Source of the DNA: Arthrobacter sp. Leaf137
GTDB taxonomy: Bacteria; Actinomycetota; Actinomycetes; Actinomycetales; Micrococcaceae
Direction: 5' to 3'
Assembly: GCF_001423525.1 (NCBI RefSeq)
Contig: NZ_LMOI01000018.1
Coordinates: 569,435 to 633,434 of the forward strand
DNA length: 64,000 nucleotides
Part shown: in pieces, positions 16,619 through 25,324 of the stretch
Numbering within the stretch: the stretch's first letter is position 1
Layout: every line of letters starts with the position of its first letter
Program-made: the position numbers and the translations under genes
The notes under the pieces: generated by a model
Databases searched by the model: none
The model's input: the letters and a program-made list of their open reading frames with translations, nothing else
Told to the model about the DNA's origin: nothing

Positions 16619-18142
16619 TCAGCCCTGGAAGTACTCGATCCTGGCGCCGATGGTGTTCAACCGTTCGGCCAGGTCCTCGTACCCGCGCTCGATCACGTAG
16701 ATGTTGCGCAGCTCGGACACGCCGCGTGCCGCAAGCATGGCCAGCAGCAGGCATGCGGCCGGACGCAGCGCCGGCGGGCATCCCACTTCAGCGGCGCGCC
16801 ACTTGGTGGGGCCGTTGATGTAGATCCGGTGGGGATCGAGAAGCTGGACCTGCGCGCCGAGCCGGTTCAGCTCCGTCAGGTAGATGGCGCGGTTCTCGTA
16901 CACCCAGTCGTGGATCATCGTCTGGCCGGTGGCGTTGGCTGCGATCACCGCGAAGAACGGCAGGTTGTCAATATTCAGGCCGGGGAACGGCATGGGGTGG
17001 ATCTTGTCCTCCGGTGCCTTCAGCTCCGAGGGCTTGGTGGTCACGTCCACCAGCCGGGTCCGGCCGTTCCGTGCCATGTATTCACCGGAGATTTCCAGCT
17101 GCTGGCCCATCTGCCCCAGCGTGGCCAGCTCGATCTCCATGAACTCGATGGGCACGCGGCGCACCGTGACCTCGGAGTTCGTCACGATGCCCGCGGTAAT
17201 CAGGCTCATGGCCTCGATGGGGTCCTCGGACGGGAAGTACTCAATGTCGGCGTTGATGACGGGCTTGCCGGTGATCCTCAGGGTGGTGGTGCCCACGCCT
17301 TCAATGGTGACGCCCAGCATCTGCAGGTAGAAGCAGAGGTCCTGCACCATGTAATTGGGGCTGGCGTTCCGGATGACGGTGGTGCCCTCACGGTGGGTGG
17401 CCGCCATGATGGCGTTCTCCGTGACGGTGTCGCCGCGCTCGGTGAGGACGAAGGAGCGGTCCCGCGAATCCGCCGTCGGGGCCTGGACAGCGTAGAAACC
17501 GGCCGTGGCTTCGACGGACAGGCCAAACTGGCGCAGCGCCTGCATGTGCGGCTCGACGGTGCGGGTGCCGAGGTCGCAGCCTCCCGCATAGGGCAGCCTG
17601 TACTCGGCGGACTCGTCCAGCAGGGGACCCAGCAGCATAATGACGCTGCGGGTGCGGCGGGCAGCCTCCACATCCATCGAGTCGAGGTCCAGGACGGCGG
17701 GCCGGCGCAGGCGGAGGTCGGTGGCGTTGAGCCAGGTGCATTCCACACCGATGCTGGTCAGCACCTCCACGATGCGGTTGACCTCTTCGATCCGGGCCAG
17801 GCGGCGCAGGATGGTGGTGCCGCGGTTGATGAGGCTGGCGCACAGGAGCGCAACGCCGGCGTTCTTGCTGCTGTTGACATCAACCGAACCGGACAGGGTG
17901 CGCCCGCCTTCCACGCGAAGGTGGGTCATCTGCGGTTTACCCACGTTAACGATGCTCCGGTCGAAGATGGTCTCGAGGCGCTGGATCATTTTCAGGCTCA
18001 GGTTCTGTTTACCCTGCTCCATCCGGGCCACCGCGCTCTGGCTGGTTCCCAGCTCGGCGGCCAGCTGGCCCTGGGTCCAGCCCTTCTCGCTGCGGGCGTT
18101 CCTGAGCATGACGGCGACGTGTTCAGCGGTTTCCTGGATCAT
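16619..18142 (-). CDS. HTH-MurA fusion: UDP-N-acetylglucosamine 1-carboxyvinyltransferase with N-terminal XRE domain
   Basis: A 507-residue protein. Residues 8-60 are a Cro/CI-type helix-turn-helix (MLRNARSEKGWTQGQLAAELGTSQSAVARMEQGKQNLSLKMIQRLE). Residues 70-507 are a full MurA/enolpyruvyl-transferase fold: NSSKNAG (UNAG-binding Lys), LPYAGGCDLGTRTVEPH with the fosfomycin-target Cys, FPGLNIDNLPFFAV with the catalytic Asp, and ALRPAACLLLAML with the PEP-binding Arg. All the catalytic positions I can recognise are conserved, so it can plausibly add enolpyruvate to UDP-GlcNAc for peptidoglycan. The HTH suggests self-regulation or DNA binding coupled to cell-wall precursor state. This may be a paralogue of a canonical MurA elsewhere. 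Leaderless: TATATT at 18149-18154, 6 nt before ATG. Confidence 0.87.
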   Translation of the reverse strand: MIQETAEHVAVMLRNARSEKGWTQGQLAAELGTSQSAVARMEQGKQNLSLKMIQRLETIFDRSIVNVGKPQMTHLRVEGGRTLSGSVDVNSSKNAGVALLCASLINRGTTILRRLARIEEVNRIVEVLTSIGVECTWLNATDLRLRRPAVLDLDSMDVEAARRTRSVIMLLGPLLDESAEYRLPYAGGCDLGTRTVEPHMQALRQFGLSVEATAGFYAVQAPTADSRDRSFVLTERGDTVTENAIMAATHREGTTVIRNASPNYMVQDLCFYLQMLGVTIEGVGTTTLRITGKPVINADIEYFPSEDPIEAMSLITAGIVTNSEVTVRRVPIEFMEIELATLGQMGQQLEISGEYMARNGRTRLVDVTTKPSELKAPEDKIHPMPFPGLNIDNLPFFAVIAANATGQTMIHDWVYENRAIYLTELNRLGAQVQLLDPHRIYINGPTKWRAAEVGCPPALRPAACLLLAMLAARGVSELRNIYVIERGYEDLAERLNTIGARIEYFQG

Positions 18143-18148
18143 GCAGCG

Positions 18149-18154
18149 AATATA
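18149..18154 (-). promoter_or_regulatory. -10 box of the leaderless HTH-MurA gene
   Basis: TATATT on the minus strand is separated by 6 nt from ATG 18142. No ribosome-binding site is present. Confidence 0.6.
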
Positions 18155-18322
18155 TCATCTATGAGTTTTTGATGGCGAATTAGGCAGGTTACAGCTCCAT
18201 CAAGGTCCATCTTTATCTTTTCTATGCGATAGCGCTGGGCTGCGGCGTTGCGCCTTGTCCTCTCCGTAATACCGCGGGAAACTGGAACATACGTTTCTTC
18301 AAGCAATAAAACGGAGCCTGAC

Positions 18323-19171
18323 ATGCCCCGGACTCGAGCCCACCTGCCAGTGTTCAGGCTGGCATGGCTGCTGGTGGCAGCAGTACTTTTCACCTGCGCC
18401 GGGCCCGTGTGGGCTGATCCAACTGATCCCCCGGCAGTGCCGCAAGGTGGAGGCGGAAGCCAGCCCCTCCTCGGCAACGACGTTTCGTGGCCGCAGTGCG
18501 GCGCCGAGCTGCCGCGAGACCAGGCGTTCGCCATCGTGGGCGTCAATAACGGTTTGGCCAACAACACCAACCCTTGCCTGCAGGAACAGCTCGAATGGGC
18601 CGAATCGTCATCCGGGGCAGTCGACTCGCAGCCCAAGGCGCAGCTCTACATCAATACTGCCAATCCCGGGCGGGCCGGTTCCTGGTGGCCGGTCAGCGAC
18701 GAATACCCCACCGGCTCGAAGGTGCACAACCCGTACGGTTCCTGCAAGGCCGGGGACTACGGCACGGCCTGCGCTTACATGTACGGCTACGCCAAGGCCT
18801 TTGACGCAGCCTACGTCCGTGGAGTGACCGACCCCGCGGACTACGTCTGGTGGCTGGATGTGGAAACCGAAAACACCTGGTCCAGCAGCAAGGACGCCAA
18901 CCGCACCGTCCTGGAAGGCATGACGGATTTCTTCCACAGCATCGATGCAGCAGGTGTGGGTATCTACTCCACCGGCCAGCAGTGGCACAGGATCGTGGGG
19001 AACGTCAGCAGTTCCAGCAACCTCTACCCCTTGCCCAGCTGGCTGGCGGGATCCCGCAATGCAGCTTCAGCAGCCACCGCGTGTTCAAAGTCCCCGCTGA
19101 CGGGCGGCGGGAAAGTGGTGCTGACGCAGTTCATCCACGCCGGGCTGGATTACAACCACGCCTGCAGCTAG
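18323..19171 (+). CDS. Secreted protein with GH25/DUF1906-like TIM-barrel features
   Basis: A 282-residue exported protein. The signal peptide (FRLAWLLVAAVLFTCAGPVWA, cleavage after about residue 31) is followed by GNDVSWPQCG, a strand opening seen in actinobacterial GH25-like or glycoside-hydrolase-like secreted proteins. Other barrel motifs are FAIVGVNNGLANN, LYINTANPG, YVWWLDVETENTW (acidic D-x-E at a strand end) and VGIYSTGQQWHRIVG. At least four Cys may form two disulfides. An enzymatic role on cell-wall or extracellular glycans is plausible but unproven. ATG 18323 has GGAG 7 nt upstream. It is transcribed divergently from the HTH-MurA gene. Confidence 0.78.
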   Translation: MPRTRAHLPVFRLAWLLVAAVLFTCAGPVWADPTDPPAVPQGGGGSQPLLGNDVSWPQCGAELPRDQAFAIVGVNNGLANNTNPCLQEQLEWAESSSGAVDSQPKAQLYINTANPGRAGSWWPVSDEYPTGSKVHNPYGSCKAGDYGTACAYMYGYAKAFDAAYVRGVTDPADYVWWLDVETENTWSSSKDANRTVLEGMTDFFHSIDAAGVGIYSTGQQWHRIVGNVSSSSNLYPLPSWLAGSRNAASAATACSKSPLTGGGKVVLTQFIHAGLDYNHACS

Positions 19172-19175
19172 CAGG

Positions 19176-19976
19176 TCAGTTCCCGGCCCACACCATGTTC
19201 CAGGTACCGGCTGTCACTGCCGCCGTGACGGCCAGGCCGGCCATTGCCAGGCCGCCCGCCAGGACCCACGCATCCAACAGCGTGTAGGTGGATTCACGGG
19301 CCCACGTTCGTGGCCCGCCGCCGAACCCGCGCGCTTCCATGGTGACCGCAAGCCGTGACGCACGCCTGATCGCCTGGACCAGCAGCCCGAAGCTCTGCCC
19401 CAGGGTGGCCTTCAGCCGCTGCAAAACGCTGCCGCGGGAGCCAACCCCCCGGGCCCGCCGCGCCATTCCGATGGTCTGCCATTCCTCGGCCATCAGCCCC
19501 ACGAGGCGCATCGCGGCCAGGGTGCCCAGGACAAACCGGTGCGGCAGCCGGGCCTTCTGCGCCAGCGCATCAGCGAGGTCGGTGGGGTCCGTGCAGCTCA
19601 CCAGGAGTATTGCGGGCAACGCGATGGCCAGGCCGCGCAGCAGGAAGCCCACGCCAGTCTCCAGCGAGCCTTCGCTCATGGTCCAGATGCCGGCGTCGAT
19701 CAGTGTCCGGCCGCTGTCCGGCGCCAGGATGGAGGTGCTCCACCCGCCCACGGCGGCTGCGAGGATCAGCGGCCAGCCGCGTTGCCACAGCAGCGCCAGC
19801 GTGAGCCCGGCGAGCGGAAACAGCAGCAGTTCGAAGAACAGTGCCACGGACGCGGACACCCAGTCGATGGACAGTGCCAGGACCACGGTGATGAGCACGA
19901 CGGCGGCCAGTTTGCTCAGCGGGTTGGCGCCGGCCAGGAGCGCAGCGTTTCCGCGGAGGTTCAGTTCCTGCCTCAT
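19176..19976 (-). CDS. ECF transporter transmembrane component EcfT/YkoC (HMP/thiamin type)
   Basis: A 266-residue membrane protein with about five hydrophobic segments and the EcfT coupling helices: MARRARGVGSRGSVLQRLKA and TMEARGFGGGPR, the two Ala-Arg-Gly type motifs that contact the ATPases. It is the last gene of a ykoE-ykoD-ykoC-like operon under a TPP riboswitch. Its start overlaps the ATPase stop by four bases (ATGA at 19973-19976). It couples ATP hydrolysis to movement of the substrate-binding YkoE protein. Confidence 0.9.
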   Translation of the reverse strand: MRQELNLRGNAALLAGANPLSKLAAVVLITVVLALSIDWVSASVALFFELLLFPLAGLTLALLWQRGWPLILAAAVGGWSTSILAPDSGRTLIDAGIWTMSEGSLETGVGFLLRGLAIALPAILLVSCTDPTDLADALAQKARLPHRFVLGTLAAMRLVGLMAEEWQTIGMARRARGVGSRGSVLQRLKATLGQSFGLLVQAIRRASRLAVTMEARGFGGGPRTWARESTYTLLDAWVLAGGLAMAGLAVTAAVTAGTWNMVWAGN

Positions 19977-21526
19977 GGCGCCACCGCTTCCGCCGCTGCA
20001 AGTTTGAGTTCCGTGCCGCCGAGGGCCGCGGTGAACTCGGCGTCATGGGTCACGGACACCACTGCCGTTCCGGCGTCCAGGAGTTCAGAGAGGAACGATG
20101 CCAGCTCGGCCCAGGTATTGGCATCCTGGCCGAACGTGGGCTCGTCCAGGACCAGTACCTGCGGGCTTGCCGCCAGGACCGTGGCCACGGAAAGCCGCCG
20201 CTTCTCGCCGCCGGACAGGGTGTAGGGGTTGGCGTCCACCAGGTGGGTGAGCCGCAGCCGTTCCAGCAGCTCATCAACCCTGTCTTCACCGTGCCCCAGG
20301 TGCCTGGGACCGAAGAGCAGTTCGTCCAGGACCTTGCCGGTGACGAACTGGTGCTCCGGTTCCTGGAAGACCGTGCCGATCCGCTCAATAAGCTGTTCCG
20401 CTTTCCACTGGTACGGAGTGATTCCGGCGCCGCGGCTGAGGTCCGTCGTCGCGGATACCGTCCCGTTGACCGGCTCGAGGAGTCCGGCAAGGGTCAGCGC
20501 GAAGGTTGATTTCCCTGCGCCGTTGGGTCCGGTGACAGCGAGCGCCTGCCCGGCCCGGACCTGGGCAATAATGCCTTCCTGCACCGGCACCGGTGGGACT
20601 TTCCGGAGGCCCATGCGGCGCGGGCGTTGCCGGGAGACGCCCAGGTTTTCGGCGGCCAGGAGGAGGCCTCCGGCCCCGGGTGCCTGTTCCGCGGCCCGCC
20701 CGCGGGTGGACGGAACATACCCGGGAACCCACACGCCGGCGGCCGTCAGCATGGTCCGCGCTTCGGCCAGCACCCGGTCCGGCGGGCCGTCAAGGAGCAC
20801 CGCGGGGTTGGCGCCACTGCCGGGCTGCAGCACCACGATCCTGTCCACGAGGTCCTTCCACACGGACACCCGGTGTTCGACCACCACCAGCGTGGCGCCG
20901 GTCTTGTCCAGGCAGCGGGCCACGGCGTCCCGGACTTCGAGCACGCCGGCCGGGTCCAGGTTGGCGGTGGGTTCATCCAGCAGGATCAGCCCGGGGCGCA
21001 TCGCGAGGATGCCGGCAAGCGCCAGGCGCTGTTTCTGCCCGCCGGACAGAGCCGACGTCGGGTGGTCCAGCGGCAGGTGGGACAGGCCGACGTCGGCCAG
21101 CGCCTCATGCACGCGCGGCCAGATGGCGTCGCGGGGCACGGCAAGGTTTTCGGCGCCGAAGGCGACGTCGTCGCCTACCCGGGAGAGGACCACCTGGGTC
21201 TCGGGGTCCTGCTGCATGAGGCCCGCGCGGCCCCGCTGGCCGCGGGGCGGGCCGCCGTCGACCAGCAACGAACCGGTCTCGTCGGACTCACCTGCCTCGC
21301 CGTCGTCGTCCGCATCGCCCAGCACCCCGGCGAGCGCATGGAGGAGCGTCGATTTTCCTGCCCCGGACGGGCCAAGCAGGAGTACGCGCTCACCCGGGCT
21401 GATATCGAGGTCGAGGGCGTGGACGGCCGGTGTGGTGCGGCCCGCGTGCCGCCAGCCCCAACCGCGGGCGGTGACCGTCGCCGGCCGCACCGTTCGGGGC
21501 GCGGCGGCGTGGGAAGGTGCCGGCAT
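19973..21526 (-). CDS. ECF transporter double ATP-binding protein (YkoD-like)
   Basis: A 517-residue protein with two ABC ATPase domains in tandem. Domain 1 has Walker A GPSGAGKSTLLHAL near residue 52, signature LSGGQKQRLALAG and Walker B LILLDEPTANLDP. Domain 2 (from about 300) has Walker A GPNGAGKSTFALTL, signature LSGGEKRRLSVAT and Walker B VLVLDEPTFGQD. Two fused ATPases are characteristic of YkoD in the HMP/thiamin-precursor ECF transporter. The start at 21526 overlaps the ykoE-like stop by one base. Regulation comes through the TPP riboswitch upstream of the operon. Confidence 0.92.
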   Translation of the reverse strand: MPAPSHAAAPRTVRPATVTARGWGWRHAGRTTPAVHALDLDISPGERVLLLGPSGAGKSTLLHALAGVLGDADDDGEAGESDETGSLLVDGGPPRGQRGRAGLMQQDPETQVVLSRVGDDVAFGAENLAVPRDAIWPRVHEALADVGLSHLPLDHPTSALSGGQKQRLALAGILAMRPGLILLDEPTANLDPAGVLEVRDAVARCLDKTGATLVVVEHRVSVWKDLVDRIVVLQPGSGANPAVLLDGPPDRVLAEARTMLTAAGVWVPGYVPSTRGRAAEQAPGAGGLLLAAENLGVSRQRPRRMGLRKVPPVPVQEGIIAQVRAGQALAVTGPNGAGKSTFALTLAGLLEPVNGTVSATTDLSRGAGITPYQWKAEQLIERIGTVFQEPEHQFVTGKVLDELLFGPRHLGHGEDRVDELLERLRLTHLVDANPYTLSGGEKRRLSVATVLAASPQVLVLDEPTFGQDANTWAELASFLSELLDAGTAVVSVTHDAEFTAALGGTELKLAAAEAVAP

Positions 21527-22149
21527 CAGGAGAAAACGGGCTCCGTAGCGGCCTTCCGGGATGCAAAGGAGCTCAGCACACCGGTCCGGGCAAGGCCGCG
21601 GGTGGCGATCCAGGCGAGCGCGCCGGCGATGATGGCCCCGGAAATAACCGTGAAGACGATGTACGCGAGCTTGTCACCACCCGGGTAGGCGATGTTCCAG
21701 CCCCACGGCGCGAAGGAGTCGTTCAGGCCGCAGAAGAGGCCAGCCGCGGCACCGGCCAGGAGGGAGACCGGGAGGTTGAATTTCCGGTAGACGAAGATGG
21801 CGAAGATGATCTCGGCACCCAGGCCCTGGACGAACCCGGAGAACAGCACGGAGGCGCCGTACTGGGAGCCCATGAGCAACTCGCCGGTGGCGGCGACCGT
21901 CTCGCAGAACAGGGCAGCTCCGGGCTTGCGGATGATGAGCATGCCCAGGACCGCCGGGATCATCCAACCGCCGGCCAACAGGCCGGTGAGGGGCGGGTAG
22001 GCCGCGTTCATCGGCGCCGAAATCGCGGCGGTTCCCTGGGACCAGGCCCAGAAGATGACGCCGCCGGCGATGGCGATCAGGGCCGCCACCACAATGTCCA
22101 CGACGCGCCAGGACCTGCTGGCGGGCTTTTTGATTGCTGAAGTAGTCAT
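21526..22149 (-). CDS. ECF transporter S component, YkoE family (hydroxymethylpyrimidine/thiamin precursor uptake)
   Basis: A 207-residue protein with about six membrane segments (VVDIVVAALIAIAGGVIFWAW, GGWMIPAVLGMLII and others). It matches the YkoE family: GELLMGSQYGASVLFSGFVQGLGAEIIFAIF and LNDSFAPWGWN. YkoE-YkoD-YkoC imports the pyrimidine moiety of thiamin. It is the first gene after the TPP riboswitch at 22226-22348, and its Shine-Dalgarno (AGGAGG) is the 3' arm of a hairpin at 22155-22173. Confidence 0.92.
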   Translation of the reverse strand: MTTSAIKKPASRSWRVVDIVVAALIAIAGGVIFWAWSQGTAAISAPMNAAYPPLTGLLAGGWMIPAVLGMLIIRKPGAALFCETVAATGELLMGSQYGASVLFSGFVQGLGAEIIFAIFVYRKFNLPVSLLAGAAAGLFCGLNDSFAPWGWNIAYPGGDKLAYIVFTVISGAIIAGALAWIATRGLARTGVLSSFASRKAATEPVFS

Positions 22150-22154
22150 GTGAT

Positions 22155-22173
22155 CCTCCTGGAAAACAGGAGG
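22155..22173 (-). promoter_or_regulatory. Shine-Dalgarno-sequestering hairpin of ykoE
   Basis: On the transcript, CCTCCT pairs perfectly with the AGGAGG ribosome site around a 7-nt loop just ahead of ATG 22149. This offers a translational off-state for the riboswitch. Confidence 0.6.
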
Positions 22174-22225
22174 GGAAAGTGGACGCGGGTGCCGGCTGCT
22201 GCCGCCATTTTCCGCGCACTTCGAG

Positions 22226-22348
22226 AACTCGACTCCCTTGCGCCGGTACTAACCGGATCAGGTTCGAGGGTCTGCGGCTGTCCGCACTCTCAGCGCCCGC
22301 CTGCGTTTCCCGGCTGGTGCCGGGGCCGACGGCGGCGCTCCCCTGTCG
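22226..22348 (-). ncRNA. TPP riboswitch (THI element)
   Basis: Read on the minus strand, the element contains GGGGAGC, CTGAGAGTGC, GACCCTCGAACCTGATCCGG and the closing TACCGGCGCAAGGGAG, which are the conserved pyrimidine- and pyrophosphate-sensor segments. It lies about 75 nt upstream of the ykoE-like gene. The coordinates are approximate at both ends. Confidence 0.95.
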
Positions 22349-22437
22349 TTAATGTGTTGTTGATGATGCTGTGGATGTGTTGCGTTTGAATTTTTCGCGC
22401 CCTTCCGGGCGTGCTCAAGTTTACACCTGGAGGGCGG

Positions 22438-22443
22438 TAGATT
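22438..22443 (+). promoter_or_regulatory. -10 box of a leaderless UPF0303-family gene
   Basis: TAGATT, 7 nt, then ATG 22451. Confidence 0.5.
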
Positions 22444-22450
22444 GTGGGCC

Positions 22451-22987
22451 ATGACTGCCAACCCGCCAGATGTGACTGCCTACGATCCCGACTCCACCGA
22501 CGCCCAGCCGGAGGGCTCGCTCCAGGCCCTGATCAGCCGGATTGAGGCGGAGATCCGGGAATTGCAGTTCCCCGGCTTTTCGCCCGACGACGCCCTTAAC
22601 CTTGGCCTGCTCCTGGTGGAGCTCGGCAAGGAGCGGAATCTTCCCATCGCCATCGACATCACCAAGGGCGAGCAGGTCCTCTTCCACGTTGCGCTCCCCG
22701 GAGCCACCCCGGACAACGAACACTGGGTCCGCGCGAAGCAGCGTACGGCCGCCCGCTACGAGGTGCCGTCCTTGCTGGTGGGCCTGCGCGGCAGGGCCCG
22801 TGGCGGCCGGATCGAGGACAATGCGTGGTTCGACCAGTCCCGTTACGCCGCCCACGGCGGTGCATTCCCGGTCTACATCGCGGGCGTAGGCGCGGTTGCC
22901 ACGGTGACCGTGTCCGGACTCCCGCAGGTAGCGGACCACGACCTTGTGGTGGAAGCGATGCGCGGGGTCCTCGGGACGGCTGGTTGA
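22451..22987 (+). CDS. UPF0303 family protein (heme-degrading-domain-like)
   Basis: A 178-residue protein. The segments NLGLLLVELGKERNLPIAIDITKGEQVLFHVALPGATPDNEHWVRAKQRTAARYE, GRIEDNAWFDQSRYAAHGGAFPVYI and VATVTVSGLPQVADHDLVVEAM are hallmarks of the UPF0303/DUF336-related fold. Members have been linked loosely to heme or cofactor binding. No specific activity is established. The first 25 residues are an acidic extension. ATG 22451 is chosen because of the -10 box 7 nt upstream. Confidence 0.85.
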   Translation: MTANPPDVTAYDPDSTDAQPEGSLQALISRIEAEIRELQFPGFSPDDALNLGLLLVELGKERNLPIAIDITKGEQVLFHVALPGATPDNEHWVRAKQRTAARYEVPSLLVGLRGRARGGRIEDNAWFDQSRYAAHGGAFPVYIAGVGAVATVTVSGLPQVADHDLVVEAMRGVLGTAG

Positions 22988-23085
22988 CACTGCCCGGCGT
23001 TCTTACAAGGATTGGGCGGGAAAGCGTTTTCTGAGCTGCCTGCTGCCGGACCTGGCCCAGGCATGAGCCAAGGAGTGCGTGCAAC

Positions 23086-25266
23086 GTGCACAGCCAGCAG
23101 ACCGTGATCAACCGCGAAGCGCTGGTACGGCGCCACAACGTGGAACAGGACAGCCTCGATCCGCGGAGCCCCGCCTCGGTGGGCAACGGTGAGTTCTGCT
23201 TCACCATGGACCTGACCGGCATGCAGACCCTTCCCGGGGAATACCCGGTAGCTGCCCGCGACGACCTGCCGCCCGGCACCCTGCTGGGCACGCAGGCACA
23301 GTGGGGCTGGCACTCCATCCCGCCGGAACAGGAGTACACTCTTGCCGGTTCCACAGTCCCCTACAATTCACCGCGCGGCCCGGTCCCCTACGTGGACATG
23401 GTGGGCGCCATCGTGGATGGCCGCGAAACCCAGTCATCGCGGGCGGAAACCTGGCTCCGCGCCAACCCCCACCGGCTGGACCTGGGCCGGATCGGCTTGG
23501 CGCTTCCGGGCAGGGGCGCCCCTGCGCTCGCCGGGAGCGACATCACCGGCGCACACCAGGTCCTGGACCTCTGGACGGGCACGGCCACCAGCATCTTCAC
23601 CCTGCACGGCAGTCCGGTCAATGTCACCACGGCCTGCCGCCCGGACAGGGACGAGCTGGGCTTCCGCATCCTCTCCCCCGCCCTCGCGGACGGCCTCGCC
23701 GTATCCCTGGCCTTCCCCTACGGTTCCGAAGCCTGGCATAACGCAGCCGACTGGAACAGCCCCGCCGCACACACCACCACCGTTGAGGAACGGCACGCCG
23801 GCGGCCCCAACCGGCGCTGGCTGATTTCGCGCCGCCTGGACAGTTCCGGATACCAGGTGGCCGTCAGCGGCGCGGGGCTGGAACTCGAACAGTCCGGCCC
23901 GCACGAAGTGCTCATCCGGGCCGCGGCGGGGCAGGACAGCCTCGATTTCAGCGTGCACTTCATCAGCACGGGGCGGGGTGACTGTCTTCCCCGCGGCAGC
24001 GGCGGCATCGGCGGGCTTTCGGCGCCGGCATCGGGGCCGGCCCCGGAACTGGCAGCGGCGCCGGGAAGTGCCGCCATTGCCGCATCCCGCACGGCGTGGC
24101 CGGAATTCTGGAAGTCGGGCGGCGCCGTCGACCTCTCCGGAACAGCCGATCCGCGGGCCGGCGAGATCGAACGCCGGGCGGTGCTCTCCCAGTACCTCAC
24201 GGCCATCAACTGCTCCGGGTCGCTGCCGCCGCAGGAGACGGGGCTGGTCTGCAATTCGTGGCGCGGCCGCTTCCACCTCGAGATGCACTGGTGGCATGCC
24301 GCCCACTTCGCCATGTGGAACCGGACGGAGCTCCTGCTGCCCGCCCTCCGCTGGTACGCGTCCGTCCTGGAACCTGCCCGGCAGACAGCCAAAGCCCAGG
24401 GGTTCGACGGCGTCCGCTGGCCCAAGCAGGTGGGTCCGGACGGGCGGGAAAGTCCCAGCCCCATCGGCACCTTCCTGGTCTGGCAGCAGCCGCACCCCAT
24501 CCATCTGGCGGAACTGGCCTACCGGGCCGAACCATCACAGGAGCTCCTCGAGGAATTCGCCACGGTGGTTTTCGAAACCGCAGAATTCATGGCCGCATTC
24601 GCACACCCCACGGACCGGGGTTTTGAACTGGGCCCGCCCCTGGTGCCGGCGCAGGAGAGCTACGAGTCGGTGCGCGGAACGGTCACCAACCCCACGTTCG
24701 AACTTGCCTACTGGCAGTGGGCCCTCCGGGTGGCGAATGTGTGGCGGGAGCGGCTGGGCCTGGCTGCCGAGCGCACCTGGGCGGCGGTAGCGGACGGCAT
24801 GGTCCCACCCAGGGTGGTGGACGGAGTGTACGCGGCGATCGACGTCGAGCCCTTCACCATCCGCACGGACCACCCCTCGATGCTGTGCGGCCTCGGGGTG
24901 CTGCCCCGGACAGACCTGGTGGACCCGGAAATAATGCGGGCCACGCTGGACGACGTACTGGCCGGCTGGGACTGGGACAGCACCTGGGGCTGGGACTACC
25001 CCGTGATGGCCATGACGGCCGCCCGGCTGGAAGACCCTGAGGCCGCCGTGGACGCGCTGTTGATGGACGCGGCGAAGAACCTGGTCCTGCCCAACGGGCA
25101 CAACCGGCAGACGGAATCGCTCCCGCTGTACCTGCCCGGCAACGGCGGGCTGCTGGCCGCGGTGGCACTCATGGCCGCGGGGTGGGATGGCGGCCCGGCG
25201 CGGCATGCTCCCGGCTTCCCGCCGGACTGGACAGTGGCATGGGAAGGGCTCCTCCCCGCGCCGTAG
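23086..25266 (+). CDS. Six-hairpin (alpha/alpha) glycosidase-like protein, GH65/GH95-related
   Basis: A 726-residue cytoplasmic protein (no signal peptide). The N-terminal third is beta-rich (SPASVGNGEFCFTMDLTGMQTLPGEYP). The C-terminal 370 residues form an (alpha/alpha)6 barrel with RGRFHLEMHWWHAAHFAMWNRTELLLPALRWY, FELGPPLVPAQESYESVRGTVTNPTFELAYWQWALRVA and WDWDSTWGWDYPVMAMTAARL. These resemble catalytic blocks of GH65 phosphorylases and GH95-like enzymes (candidate acids in FELGP and TNPTFEL). Substrate unknown. GTG 23086 has AAGGAG about 11 nt upstream. It has no sugar transporter nearby. Confidence 0.78.
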   Translation: MHSQQTVINREALVRRHNVEQDSLDPRSPASVGNGEFCFTMDLTGMQTLPGEYPVAARDDLPPGTLLGTQAQWGWHSIPPEQEYTLAGSTVPYNSPRGPVPYVDMVGAIVDGRETQSSRAETWLRANPHRLDLGRIGLALPGRGAPALAGSDITGAHQVLDLWTGTATSIFTLHGSPVNVTTACRPDRDELGFRILSPALADGLAVSLAFPYGSEAWHNAADWNSPAAHTTTVEERHAGGPNRRWLISRRLDSSGYQVAVSGAGLELEQSGPHEVLIRAAAGQDSLDFSVHFISTGRGDCLPRGSGGIGGLSAPASGPAPELAAAPGSAAIAASRTAWPEFWKSGGAVDLSGTADPRAGEIERRAVLSQYLTAINCSGSLPPQETGLVCNSWRGRFHLEMHWWHAAHFAMWNRTELLLPALRWYASVLEPARQTAKAQGFDGVRWPKQVGPDGRESPSPIGTFLVWQQPHPIHLAELAYRAEPSQELLEEFATVVFETAEFMAAFAHPTDRGFELGPPLVPAQESYESVRGTVTNPTFELAYWQWALRVANVWRERLGLAAERTWAAVADGMVPPRVVDGVYAAIDVEPFTIRTDHPSMLCGLGVLPRTDLVDPEIMRATLDDVLAGWDWDSTWGWDYPVMAMTAARLEDPEAAVDALLMDAAKNLVLPNGHNRQTESLPLYLPGNGGLLAAVALMAAGWDGGPARHAPGFPPDWTVAWEGLLPAP

Positions 25267-25324
25267 GAACTTAGCCAGTAGGGTGGGGTGCAGACCGTTT
25301 TACCGCCCGCAAGGAGTACTAGGA

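Noticed and set aside
16616-18172. 518-residue plus-strand frame
   Set aside because: Antisense to the HTH-MurA fusion whose active-site motifs are complete.
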